The notes beneath the pieces are model-generated. The model searched no databases and was not told the origin of the DNA. It saw only the letters and a list, made by a program, of their open reading frames with translations. This document shows positions 49,572 to 59,800 of a stretch of DNA of 64,000 nt, piece after piece (positions within the stretch are counted from its first letter, which is position 1; every line of letters starts with the position of its first letter). The translations under genes and the position numbers were made by a program. Origin of the DNA: JAFGCL01 sp964492335 (GTDB taxonomy: Bacteria; Chloroflexota; Dehalococcoidia; UBA2247; RBG-13-53-26); contig CAZBJX010000004.1 of assembly GCA_964492335.1 (NCBI GenBank), forward strand, positions 48,191-112,190, in the 5' to 3' direction.

Positions 49572-50780
49572 ATGAGCATCAGAGGTAAGGTTGCCGTCAT
49601 TGGCGTGGGCATGATCCCCTTTGGTGAGCTCTTCCACAAGGGCCTCGAGGACATGATTCAGGAAGCCTTCATCAATTGCGTGAAGAGCGTTGACAAGGGT
49701 TTTGACCCGAAGGATATCAAGGCGGCGTGGTTCGGGCAGTGGAGCGGCGGCGGCATGATCGGGCAGGGGTCGCGCGAGGGCACCACCCTGGGCACCGTCC
49801 TGGGGCTGCGCGGCATACCCATCAGCCGGCTGGAGAACGGCTGCCCCACCGGCAACGACTCGTTCCGCAACGCGGTCCTGGGCGTGGCCTCCGGGGCATA
49901 CGATGTCGCTCTCGCGCTGGGCGCGGAGAAGATGAGAGACAAGCCCGGAGTGGAGTCCCTGATAGCCGCCGGAGGGGCCGCCGGAGGCGGCATCCTGGGC
50001 TTGCATCCCTCCTGGATGCTGGGCATGGGCGGCCCCGTGCTGCAGGCCCTCTACGCCACCAGGCAGATGCACCAGCTGGGCTACACCATGGAGGACTTCG
50101 CCCGGGTGGCGGTGAAGAACCATCACAACGGCGTGGCCTGCCCCTATGCGGAGTACCGTTTCGAGGTCACAGTGGAGCGGGTGCTCAACAGCCCCATCAT
50201 CTGCTGGCCACTCCACCTGCTGGACTGCTGCCCGCAGACCGACGGCGCCGCCTGCGCCATCATCTGCCGCGCTGACCTGGCCAAGAAGTACACCGACAAG
50301 CCGGTCTACGTGCTGGGGACCGCCACCGGGATCGACTGCAAGGACATGTGGGACAAGGACAACTTCGTCGAGATGCCGGCCACCATATTCGCGGCCAGGG
50401 ATGCCATGGCCATGGCCGGGATCAAGCCGGCGGACATCGACCTCGCGGAGGTCCACGACTGCTTCACCAACACCGAGCTCATGAACATCGAGGACATCGG
50501 CTTCTGCAAGAAGGGCGAGGCGGCCAGGCTCCTCAAGGAAGGCTACTGGGCCCGGGAAGACGGCCAGATACCCATCAACCCCAGCGGCGGGCTGAAGTCC
50601 CACGGTCACCCGATCGCGGCCACTGGCCTCGGACAGATCAGCGAGAACTTCTGGCAGCTGCGGGAGCAGATAGAGCCTGTCAGGCAGGTCAAGCTGAAGA
50701 AGGGTATCGCCCTGAGCCACAACGTCGGGGGCAACGGGTTCGGTGCTTCCTCCATCAACATCATCGGTCGTGAGCCGTAA
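49572..50780 (+). CDS. Thiolase-family protein (SCP-x/acetyl-CoA acetyltransferase-like)
   Basis: This 402-residue thiolase-fold protein has ENGCPTGNDSFRNAV, which holds the nucleophile-position Cys, VHDCFTNTELM, and NPSGGLKSHGHPIAATGLGQ with the catalytic His. The C-terminal motif reads LSHNVGGNGFG, without the second Cys of classical thiolases; this is usual in the SCP-x/thiolase-like branch that works with DUF35 proteins. It could be a true 3-ketoacyl-CoA thiolase or a retro-aldolase. It lies between the DUF35 and HMGS-like genes, as in archaeal thiolase-HMGS-DUF35 complexes. Confidence 0.9.
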   Translation: MSIRGKVAVIGVGMIPFGELFHKGLEDMIQEAFINCVKSVDKGFDPKDIKAAWFGQWSGGGMIGQGSREGTTLGTVLGLRGIPISRLENGCPTGNDSFRNAVLGVASGAYDVALALGAEKMRDKPGVESLIAAGGAAGGGILGLHPSWMLGMGGPVLQALYATRQMHQLGYTMEDFARVAVKNHHNGVACPYAEYRFEVTVERVLNSPIICWPLHLLDCCPQTDGAACAIICRADLAKKYTDKPVYVLGTATGIDCKDMWDKDNFVEMPATIFAARDAMAMAGIKPADIDLAEVHDCFTNTELMNIEDIGFCKKGEAARLLKEGYWAREDGQIPINPSGGLKSHGHPIAATGLGQISENFWQLREQIEPVRQVKLKKGIALSHNVGGNGFGASSINIIGREP

Positions 50781-50790
50781 GGAGGGAATG

Positions 50791-51807
50791 ATGAGCGGAA
50801 TCATTGGATACGGGGTATACGTCCCTAAGCACAGAATCAAGCAGCAGGACATCGGCATCCCCTGGGGCGGCTTCGGGATGGGGGAAAAGGCCATCTGTGG
50901 CTGGGATGAGGACATCGTGAGCATTGCCGCCGAGGCGCTCGATAATGCCATGAAGAACTCCGGCGTCAAGGCCGCCGATGTAGGCGCCCTGTACATGGGC
51001 ACCGCTTCCTCGCACATGGTGGAGCTGCAGCTGTCACCCATTCTGGCCGAGCTCCAGGACCTGTCCAGCCGGGCCACCGTGCTGGACCTGACCGGCACCG
51101 TCAATGCGGTGGGCAACGCCCTGTCGCAGTGCCTGATGGCCATCGAGGCCAAGAGGATAGACTGCGGGATCGTGGTGGGCACCGAGAACAGGATGGTGGG
51201 CCCGGGATCGGATGCCGAGGTCAGCTTCGGCGCCGCGGCCGTGGCCATGGTCATCGGCACCAAGGGCACTATAGCCGACATCGAGGGGGTGGAGTCCTAC
51301 CGCTCCCTGTTCATCGACAGGTGGAGAAACGTCAAGGACCCCTGGGTCAGCAACCTCTTCGACCAGCGCTTCTTCCGGGATGACGGGTATGCCAAGCACA
51401 TCGAGGAAGCCTCCAAGGCCCTCATGGCCAGGATCGGCAAGACGCCGGCGGACTACAAGATGGCCCTGTTCCCCCAGGTGGACTCCAGGGTCCCGGCCGG
51501 GGCCGGCAAGGCCGTGGGCATCAAGAACCTGTTCCCCGACCTCACCATGGCCATCGGCGACGTCGGCGGGGTATCTCCCTTCCTATGCCTGACCGGCGCC
51601 CTGGACAACGCCAAGGCGGGCGAGAGGTTCCTGGTCAGCTCCTACGGCTCGGGCATGGCCACCTCCTTCAGCATTGTGGCCAAGGAGGGCGTCGAGAAGC
51701 ACAAGGGCAAGACCAAGAACCTGGAGCAGTACATCGGCCGGAAGACCTACGTGGACTACCCGGCCTACCTGAGGATAGCAGGCAACCTGCGGCGCGTGCC
51801 CTACTAG
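50791..51807 (+). CDS. HMG-CoA synthase-like protein lacking the catalytic residues
   Basis: This 338-residue thiolase-fold protein is closest to archaeal HMG-CoA synthase: MSGIIGYGVYVPKHRI, GALYMGTASSH, IDCGIVVGTENR and a late SSYGSGMATSFSI. Where HMG-CoA synthases have the acidic base the motif reads GTASS. The Cys-nucleophile region (about residues 97-110) has no Cys, and the FHQP motif with the catalytic His reads FPQV. It is probably not a working HMG-CoA synthase and may be a structural partner of the thiolase. ATG 50791 (GGAGG five bases upstream) or 50788 starts it. Confidence 0.82.
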   Translation: MSGIIGYGVYVPKHRIKQQDIGIPWGGFGMGEKAICGWDEDIVSIAAEALDNAMKNSGVKAADVGALYMGTASSHMVELQLSPILAELQDLSSRATVLDLTGTVNAVGNALSQCLMAIEAKRIDCGIVVGTENRMVGPGSDAEVSFGAAAVAMVIGTKGTIADIEGVESYRSLFIDRWRNVKDPWVSNLFDQRFFRDDGYAKHIEEASKALMARIGKTPADYKMALFPQVDSRVPAGAGKAVGIKNLFPDLTMAIGDVGGVSPFLCLTGALDNAKAGERFLVSSYGSGMATSFSIVAKEGVEKHKGKTKNLEQYIGRKTYVDYPAYLRIAGNLRRVPY

Positions 51808-51836
51808 GGCAAGGCCGGCTGCACGACATCGTATTC

Positions 51837-51868
51837 GCGGACCGGGCCGCTCTGGCGGCCCGGTCCGC
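51837..51868 (+). terminator. Terminator after the HMGS-like gene
   Basis: A perfect 14-bp stem (arm GCGGACCGGGCCGC) with a 4-base loop, 29 bp beyond the stop. Confidence 0.7.
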
Positions 51869-51921
51869 CGCTTTCAGGGCCGGCGGCGGGCGGGGTGCCC
51901 TGCGCGGCCGGACCCCTTCCT

Positions 51922-51950
51922 TTACCGGAACGAGCACTTTCTGCTAAACT
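51922..51950 (+). promoter_or_regulatory. Possible promoter of leuS
   Basis: TTACCG, 17 bp, then TAAACT (51945-51950). The box ends 11 bp before the ATG and there is no Shine-Dalgarno, so the mRNA would be nearly leaderless. Confidence 0.35.
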
Positions 51951-51961
51951 AAACGTCGACA

Positions 51962-54421
51962 ATGGTTCCCAAGTACAGTCCCTCGGAAGTCGAGCCCCGG
52001 TGGCAGCAGAAGTGGGCTGCTGACCGCATCTACGAGGTAGTCGAGGACCCTGGCCGTCCCAAGTGGTATGCCCTGACCATGTTCCCCTACACCTCGGGGG
52101 ACCTCCATATCGGTCACTGGTATGCCATGGCCCCCTCCGACGCGCATGCCCGCTTCAAGCGGATGCAGGGCTACAACGTCCTCCACCCCATGGGGTTTGA
52201 CGCCTTCGGGCTGCCGGCGGAGAATGCCGCCATCAAGAGGAAGGTGCACCCCCTGAACTGGACCCTGCAGAACGTGGAGAACATGCGGCGCCAGCTGAAG
52301 ACCATGGGGGCCTGCTACGACTGGGGCCGGGAGGTCATCACCTGCGTCCCCGAGTATTACCGGTGGACACAGTGGTTCTTTCTCAAGCTGTACCACGGGG
52401 GCCTGGCCTACCGCGCCCGGGCGCCGGTCAACTGGTGCCCCGGCTGCCAGACGGTGCTGGCCAACGAGCAGGTCGTTGAGGGGGGCAAGTGCGAGCGCTG
52501 CGGCACGGCGGTGAGCCGGGAAGACCTCGAGCAGTGGTTCTTCCGCATCACCCGCTACGCCGACGAACTGATGGACCACACGGGCCTGCAGTGGCCGGAG
52601 CGGATCAAGGCCATGCAGCGCCATTGGGTGGGGAGGAGCGAGGGGGCCGAGCTGTGCTTCGGCCTGGACAGCCCGGAGGTAGCCGACAAGGAGGTCCGGG
52701 TCTTCACCACGCGGCCGGATACCGTGTTCGGGGTCACCTTCATGGTGCTGGCCCCGGAGCACCCGCTGGTGGGCCAGCTGACCACCCCCGAACGCAGGGC
52801 CGAGGTGCAGGAGTACGTGGCCCAGTCGCGGCGCGAGTCGGACATCGAGCGGCTGTCAACGGAGAAGGAGAAGACCGGCGTCTTCACCGGGGCCTATGCC
52901 ACCAACAGGCTGAACGGAGAGAAGGTCCCCATCTGGATCGCCGACTACGTCCTTCTCAGCTACGGCACCGGCGCCGTCATGGCGGTGCCGGCCCACGATA
53001 CCCGGGATTTCGCCTTTGCCAAAAAGTACGGCATTCCCATCCGGACGGTGATCGCCCCCCCGGGGTACTCTGGGGGGGACCTGGCGGAGGCCTGGGTGGA
53101 GCCCGGCACCATGGTCAACTCCGGCCAGTTCGACGGCATGCCCAGCCAGGAGGCCATGAGCGCCATCACCGAGTTCGCCCGGAGCCAGGGCTACGGCCAG
53201 CACACGGTGAGGTATCACCTCCGCGACTGGCTGATCTCCCGGCAGCGCTACTGGGGCGCGCCCATCCCCATGGTCTACTGCGACCGTTGCGGGGTCGTGC
53301 CCGTGCCGGAGCAGGACCTGCCGGTGCTTCTGCCGCCGGACGCTGATTTCCGGCCGACCGGGGAATCGCCCCTGAAGCACTGCCGGTCCTTCGTGGAGAC
53401 GGCATGCCCCGGCTGCCAGGCCCCGGCCAGGCGCGAGACGGACACCATGGACACCTTCATGTGCTCTTCGTGGTACTTCCTGCGCTACGCCAGCCCGCAA
53501 TACGATCGCGGCCCCTTCGATCCCCAGAGCCTCAAGTACTGGCTGCCGGTGGACCAGTACACGGGAGGCGCCGAGCATGCGGTGATGCACCTGCTCTACG
53601 CCCGGTTCTTCGTGAAGGCGGTCCGAGACCTGGGGCTGGTGGGGTTCGACGAGCCCTTCATCCGCCTCTTCAACCAGGGCACCATCATTGCCGATCGGCA
53701 CAAGATGAGCAAGTCGCGGGGCAACGTGGTCAACCCGGACAGCTACGTCTCCGAGATGGGGGCCGACACAGTGCGGGCCTACCTCATGTTCATCGGGCCG
53801 TGGGACCAGGGCGGCGAGTGGGATGACAGCGGCATCAATGGCATCTGGCGCTGGCTCAACAGGGTGTGGAACCTGGTGCTCCAGGGACTGGAGAGCCCGC
53901 TGCCCGGGGAAGGCGGCGACCCGGCGGCGGTCAGGGGCCTGCGACACATGACACACAAGACCATCAAGAGGGTCACCGAGGACCTGGAGAAGTTCCGGTA
54001 CAACACCATGCTGGCGTTGCTGATGGAGCTCTCCAACCACATGGGCCGGATCCTGGGAGACAGGTCGGTCGACGCCGCGTCCTGGCAGGAAGCCGTGGAC
54101 GCCCTGCTGCTCATGCTGGCCCCGGTGACCCCTCACCTGGCGGAGGAGCTCTGGACCAGGACCGGCCACGCCTACAGCATCCACCAGCGACCGTTCCCGG
54201 CCTGGGACCGGGACCTGGCAGCCGAGGAGCTGATTACCCTGGTGATACAGGTCAACGGCAAGGTCAGGGACAAGCTGGAGGTGCCTGCGTCCATCAGTGA
54301 GCCGGAGGCCCGCGAACTGGCCCTTTCGCAGCTGAGGGTGCAGTCCTTCCTGGGCGAGAAGGCGGCGGAGAAGGTCATCTACGTTCCCGGAAGGCTGGTC
54401 AACATCGTGGTGAAACAGTAA
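51962..54421 (+). CDS. leuS: Leucyl-tRNA synthetase
   Basis: LeuS (819 aa, normal length for bacteria) charges tRNA-Leu. The HIGH motif is in GDLHIGHWYAMAPSDAHAR, the zinc and editing (CP1) domain follows (TRPDTVFGVTFMVLAPEHPL), and KMSKS is in RHKMSKSRGNVVNPD. The C-terminal anticodon and tail domains are complete (QVNGKVRDKLEVP). No T-box leader is seen. The gene has no Shine-Dalgarno and a -10-like box very close to the ATG. It is a single-copy housekeeping gene useful for placing the organism. Confidence 0.97.
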   Translation: MVPKYSPSEVEPRWQQKWAADRIYEVVEDPGRPKWYALTMFPYTSGDLHIGHWYAMAPSDAHARFKRMQGYNVLHPMGFDAFGLPAENAAIKRKVHPLNWTLQNVENMRRQLKTMGACYDWGREVITCVPEYYRWTQWFFLKLYHGGLAYRARAPVNWCPGCQTVLANEQVVEGGKCERCGTAVSREDLEQWFFRITRYADELMDHTGLQWPERIKAMQRHWVGRSEGAELCFGLDSPEVADKEVRVFTTRPDTVFGVTFMVLAPEHPLVGQLTTPERRAEVQEYVAQSRRESDIERLSTEKEKTGVFTGAYATNRLNGEKVPIWIADYVLLSYGTGAVMAVPAHDTRDFAFAKKYGIPIRTVIAPPGYSGGDLAEAWVEPGTMVNSGQFDGMPSQEAMSAITEFARSQGYGQHTVRYHLRDWLISRQRYWGAPIPMVYCDRCGVVPVPEQDLPVLLPPDADFRPTGESPLKHCRSFVETACPGCQAPARRETDTMDTFMCSSWYFLRYASPQYDRGPFDPQSLKYWLPVDQYTGGAEHAVMHLLYARFFVKAVRDLGLVGFDEPFIRLFNQGTIIADRHKMSKSRGNVVNPDSYVSEMGADTVRAYLMFIGPWDQGGEWDDSGINGIWRWLNRVWNLVLQGLESPLPGEGGDPAAVRGLRHMTHKTIKRVTEDLEKFRYNTMLALLMELSNHMGRILGDRSVDAASWQEAVDALLLMLAPVTPHLAEELWTRTGHAYSIHQRPFPAWDRDLAAEELITLVIQVNGKVRDKLEVPASISEPEARELALSQLRVQSFLGEKAAEKVIYVPGRLVNIVVKQ

Positions 54422-54452
54422 CTGGATATCGGAAATAGGCAAAAGGAGGATC

Positions 54453-55331
54453 ATGAACTACAAGTACGTTCTCTACGAGGCCAAGGACCACATCGCCACC
54501 ATCACTATGAACAAGCCGGACAAGTACAACGCCTTCCAGTGGCTCGGCCGCGGCGACGATGCCAAGGAAGTCTGGGATGCCTTCCAGAGGGCGGAGGACG
54601 ACGACGACGTGAAGGTAATCATCCTCAAGGGTTCGGGAAAGGCCTTCACCGTGGGCCATGACCTGGCCAAGGTGGGATTCCTCTACGGCTTCGGCACCAA
54701 GAAGGAAGAGCGCAAGCCCAGCCAGAGGATCCGCCTGAAGTATGACAAGATGGGCATGGACGACAACATGAACCATGTCTTCCTGAACCAGAAGATCACC
54801 ATCTCCCAGCTTCACGGCTGGTGCATCGGCGGCGGCGTCTACTTCCCGCTGCTCACCGACTTCGCCATCGCGGCGGACGATGCCAAGCTGGGGCTCACCG
54901 AGCAGCGCCTGGGCTTCTCCGGCAGCGGCGTGTTCGGCATCACCCACCTCATCTACCATGTGGGCATGAAGAGGGCCATCGACCTGCTGCTCACCGGCCG
55001 GACCATCACCGGTAAGGAGGCCGCGGAGATCGGCCTGGTCACCAAGTCTGTCCCTGCCGAGAAGCTGGACGAAGAGGTCATGAAGCTGGCCAAGGCCATC
55101 ACCCTGCTGCCGCGCGACGGCATCGCCATCGGAAAGGCCACCCGCCACGTGATCTACGACCGGCTGGGCCTCATCGCCGACTTCATCCCGGGCTACATCT
55201 CCCACACCCTGTTCACCAACCTGCGCTGGGAGTCGGACGAGTTCAACTTCTTCAAGCAGAGAAGGGACAAGGGCAGCGCCAAGGAGGCGTTCCACGCCAG
55301 AGACGCCCGCTTCAAGGGGCTTATCGAGTAA
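54453..55331 (+). CDS. Enoyl-CoA hydratase/isomerase family protein
   Basis: This 292-residue crotonase-fold protein has the oxyanion-hole motif GKAFTVGHDLAKVG and LHGWCIGGGVYFPLLTDFAIAADDAKLGLTEQRLGF. An insert of about 25 residues (FGTKKEERKPSQRIRLKYDKMG) lies between the two halves of the active site. One of the Glu residues in LTEQRLGF may be catalytic, but the pattern is not that of a standard hydratase, so it may be an isomerase, a hydrolase or act on a special acyl-CoA. AAAGGAGG precedes the ATG; the gene lies 31 bp after leuS, probably by chance. Confidence 0.88.
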   Translation: MNYKYVLYEAKDHIATITMNKPDKYNAFQWLGRGDDAKEVWDAFQRAEDDDDVKVIILKGSGKAFTVGHDLAKVGFLYGFGTKKEERKPSQRIRLKYDKMGMDDNMNHVFLNQKITISQLHGWCIGGGVYFPLLTDFAIAADDAKLGLTEQRLGFSGSGVFGITHLIYHVGMKRAIDLLLTGRTITGKEAAEIGLVTKSVPAEKLDEEVMKLAKAITLLPRDGIAIGKATRHVIYDRLGLIADFIPGYISHTLFTNLRWESDEFNFFKQRRDKGSAKEAFHARDARFKGLIE

Positions 55332-55356
55332 CGTAACCCTCTTGCAGAAACCGGCT

Positions 55357-55385
55357 GGGGGCTCCGTGCCAGGCACGGGGCCCCC
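55357..55385 (+). terminator. Hairpin after the crotonase gene
   Basis: A 14-bp GC-rich stem (arm GGGGGCTCCGTGCC) with one mismatch and a minimal loop, 26 bp beyond the stop. Confidence 0.6.
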
Positions 55386-55415
55386 GCTCGTTGGTGCGCC
55401 CCGGCCCGGGGCGCA

Positions 55416-56657
55416 GCGCTCATCAGGCCGTACGGCGACCACAGGCCCTGGCGGGTAACCATCATCTGGCTGATGCTCTTCGCCATCGCCGTGGGGCTCT
55501 ACCTCACCATCTTCAGCCAGAACATGACCACGGTGCTGCGGTTCACCACCAACACCGATTCACAAATGGCCGACGAGCTCTTTGCCAGGGAGTTCCCCCA
55601 GGCGGCCTACGACCTGGTAAACGGGGCCATCTCGTCCAACCGCTACACCGCCGATGATCCCGAGTACCGGGCCTACGTGGACGGCCTGTGGGCCTAGCTG
55701 GGGGCTCTCAGGGAACAGGGAGCGGTCAGGGACGCCCGGTACTACGACCCGGCGCTCCGCGAAGGGGCGCCCCTGCTGCCTCCCATCCTGGAGCAGACCA
55801 TCAGCACCATCAGGCTGATGACCGAGGGCCAGCCCACCTCCGGGCAGCTGCTCCAGACCGCCGCCGAGCTGAAGGCCTCGGCGGCCTGCCCTGGCAGCAA
55901 CGGCTCACCGATCCGCTGCCATCCGAGGAGGCCTCCGGGAGTGGCTTCTGGCACTGGGTCACCCGCCCGGCGATGAAGGCCCCCGTCATCAGCTGCCTGC
56001 TGGCGGCCGCCGTCGTGATCGCCTGCATCCTTCCCATGAGCCACATGAAGCTGAACTACTCCTACGCGGACAGCCTGCCCCCGGGGTGCATCTCCCGGAG
56101 CGGGTATGACGCCATGATCGACGCCGGGTTCCCATCCTACACCGCGGTCCCGCTGAACATCGCCATCGACGGCTACGACAAGCCGGCCGTAAAGGCCCAG
56201 GCGGAAGCCCTGGTCCGGGAGCTGGCGGACGACGGCTTCTACACCGAGGCGCCCATCTTCGTGAACGACAAAGGGACCGTGGCCTGGAAGATGGTCACCC
56301 TCACCCAGGACCCCTTCACCTTCGAGGCTTCTCAGAAGGTGCGCGGCCTGAGGCAGGACCGCATCGGCGACAGGTTCAAGGCCGCCGGCGACGCGGCCTA
56401 CGTGACCGGGTACGGTGCCTTCAACAACGACTTCGTCGACACCACGGCGAAGTACAAGACGCCGGTCCTCATGTTCGTCATGGGGGTCAGCCGCCGTCAT
56501 GCTGGTGGCCTTCTTGGCCTTCTCCATCTCCCAGATCCTCACCGTGGCGGAGCTGGGATTCGGCATGTTCGCCGCCATCCTGGTGGATGCCACCCTCATC
56601 ACCCTGCTCATGTCGCCCGCGGTCATGAAACTGCTGGGCAGGTGGTTCTGGTGGTAG
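55416..56657 (+). pseudogene. Decayed MMPL/RND transporter copy
   Basis: This is a broken relative of the intact MMPL gene that follows. The N-terminal part (HRPWRVTIIWLMLFAIAVGLYL) is readable without a clear start codon and ends at an in-frame TAG (55695-55697) after VDGLWA. The homology resumes after the stop (GALREQGAVRDARYYDP). A large part of the intact protein, roughly residues 150-690, is missing before LPWQQRLTDPLPSEEASGSG. A second gap drops the section between FVMGVS and AVMLVAFLAF, and the end LLGRWFWW returns in another frame. I infer at least one stop, two deletions and frameshifts. Confidence 0.88.
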
Positions 56658-56883
56658 CCGGGCTTCCTCTCCGCGGTGCCGGACTCCCGCGCCAGGCCAT
56701 TAGACAACGTGAACTTTTTCCCTTTCGCAAATATTACGCGTGCCTTGACCTTTTGCCCCATTCGTGGTACCATGAATCGGCAGTAGCCTGCGGCGGCCCG
56801 CTGTAGGCCCCTTGAGTGGATGGACCGTCGTCACCGCCACCGCCGGGTACCCCCGGGGCGGCGGGAGACTGGAGGAACAGGCC

Positions 56884-59800
56884 GTGGACTCAAGCAAAGG
56901 CAGCATCTTCGAGGGCCTGGCGCGGCACTGCGCCAACCACCCTTGGCGCGTGGTCACCATATGGGCCGTGCTACTGGCCGTCGCGCTGGGGCTCTTCCTC
57001 ACCGTATTCTCCAAGAACATGACCACAGCCATCGAATTCACCACGGACACCGATTCCCGGAAGTCGGAGAGCCTTTTCAAGAACAGGTTCCCCCGGGCGG
57101 CCTACAAGCAGGAGAACTGCGTTGTCACCTCAAACGCCTACACCGCCGACGACCCCGAGTTCTGGGCCTATGTCGACGGCCTCTGGGCCAGGCTGGGGGA
57201 CCTCAGAGGCCGGGGGGTCGTCAGGGACGTCCAGTACTGCGACCCGGTGCTGCGCAATGGGGTCCCCCTGGTGCCCCCCGTGTTGGAGGAAATGGTGGCC
57301 GCCATGCAGCTGATCATGGATGGCAACGCCAGTTCCGGGCAGCTGACCGCGGCTTCAGACCACTTGAGGGCTGCGGGCATCGACTTGAAGGCCGCGGCCG
57401 CCAGCTTCCCGGCGGACAGCGTGACCGGCACCGGAAGAACGGGCCTGGACGGGATGCTGCAGGGCGCCGACGGGGCGGCTGAGATCGCCGGCCTCCTGCT
57501 CCTGTACGATGGGCTTCAGAAAACCTATGACGCTCTGCTCCCGGTGACCCAGGGAACGGTGCTCACCCCCGAGGTGCGCCAGGCCACCGTCTCCGATCTG
57601 AAGGCCACGGCCATCAGGCTGTCGGAAATGGCCGCCTACCTCGAGGCCACCGGCCCCGGCACCCCCGACCGGCCGACGATGGTGGCCGGTCTGAAGGATT
57701 TCGGGGAGCAGGGGCCCATGCTGGCCGCCATGTACGAGGTCAAGTACGCTGCCCAGCTGGGGCGGGATTTCGCAGTCATGCTGACCTCTGACAACCTCCC
57801 CACGTCCGCGGCCGTCAACTCCGTGGTGGTGGACATGCAGGACACCGGCGCGCGGCTGTCCGACACCATCGCCTACGTGGAGCAGACGGTGCCGGACAGC
57901 CAGACCCGCCAGACACTGCTGGACGGCCTCAGCTCGGCCGCCAGCCAGATGAACCAGTACGGTTCCACCGTGATGCCGGTCCTGGCCGGGGCGCTGGAGT
58001 ACATCGAGGACCCGGCGTCCGGGTTCTGGGGTAATGCCGCAGAGCGCATCCTCAGGATCGGGCTGGGGCTGGCCAGGGGCTACATGCAGGAGCAGATAGC
58101 CACGGCCGAGGCCGGCCTGGTGCAGTTGCAGCAGCAGACCAGCACCCAGATCGGGCAGGTCTCCGACGGGCTGGCAACGCTGCACGCTCAGGTCTCGACG
58201 CAGTTGCCCTCCGCGGTCGCGGGCATCGAGGCGGCCAAGGAGGGCATGGCCCAGGCGGCCGGCCTGGTCTCGTCGGACAGGCGCACTGCCCTCTTCGTGA
58301 TCGGGCTGTCCGAGGACGCGGACGAGGCCGCCCGGCACGTCCTCGAGGTCCGGAAGGCGGTCCTCACCGGCAACGGCATCGGCATCGAGGAAGACACCTC
58401 CTTCGAAAACGGCTTCCGGGTGCGCATGGTCGGCAGCACCAACGTCACCCGGGACATGCAGGATGTGGCCTTCAATGACCTCAAGAAGTCCCTTCTGATA
58501 GCTGTGCCCATAGCGCTGGTCGTGCTCCTGCTCGTTTTCGGCACCCTGGGAGCAGCCATGCTGCCCATAGTGCTGAGCCTGGTGTCCATCATGGTCGCCC
58601 TGGGCATCGCTGCCGTGCTGGGCACCTGGGTCCCGTTGAACTTCGCCATCCAGAACATCGTGTTCATGCTGGGCCTGGCCCTGGGCATCGACCACGCCCT
58701 CTTCTTCGCCTACCGCTACCGCGAGGAGCGCCGCAAGGGCCGCGACAAGATGGAGGCCATCGCCATATCGGGATCGACGGCCTCCCATGCCATCTTCTAC
58801 GCCGGCATCATTGTGGCTATCGCGCTGGTTGGCATACTGATGATCCCCAGCAATATGCACCACAGCCTGGCCATGGGGGCCATCATCGTGGTAGCCGTCC
58901 TCACGCCGGCCTCCATGACCCTGCTCCCGGCGCTGCTGAGCCTGACGGGCAACGGCATTGACTTCGGCCGACTGCCCTGGCAGAAGCGAATCACCGACAT
59001 CGAGGCCCCGGAGGCTTCCCGGACGCGCGGCTTCTGGCACTGGGTCACCCTCCCGGCCATGAGGGCGCCCCTCATCAGCCTGGTCCTGGGCACCGGCATC
59101 GCGGTGCTCTTCATCTGGCCGGTAGGCCACATGAAGCTCAGCTACTCCTACGTAGACACCATGCCACCGGACTGCGTGTCCCGCAGCGGGTATGATGCCA
59201 TGATGGCCGCCGGATACCCCAGCCTGCTGGTGGCCCCCCTGGACATCGCCATCGACGGCTACAACAAGGCAGCCGTCAGGGCCAGGACCGAAGAGATGGT
59301 CGCTGAGCTGGTCGCTGATGGCCAGTTCATCACCGCGATCCCCCTGGAGGCAAACCATGATGGAGACGTGGCCTGGAAGAGGGTCTTCCTGAACATGGAC
59401 CCCTTCACGGCCGAGGCCTCCGACAAGGTCAAGCAACTGCGGGACCACTACATCGGCAACAGCTTCGAGAGCGCCGGCGGCGCAGCCTACGTGTCCGGCT
59501 ACGGCGCCTTCAACAACGACTTCATCGACGTGACCGGATCGCGCCTGGTCCCGGTCCTGGCGCTGGTCATGGGGCTCTCCCTGCTGCTGATGCTGGTGGC
59601 CTTCCGCTCCATCCTGCTGGCCGTGGTGCTCACCATATTCAACGTCCTCTCCGTGTACGGAGGCTACGGCCTGGTGGTCTGGGCGTTCCAGGACGGCAAC
59701 ATCGGGTTCTTCACCAGGATATCCGGGATCGACTCCTACGTCCCCATCTTCCTGCTCTGCGGCCTCTTCGGCATATCCATGGACTACTTCGTGTTCATGG

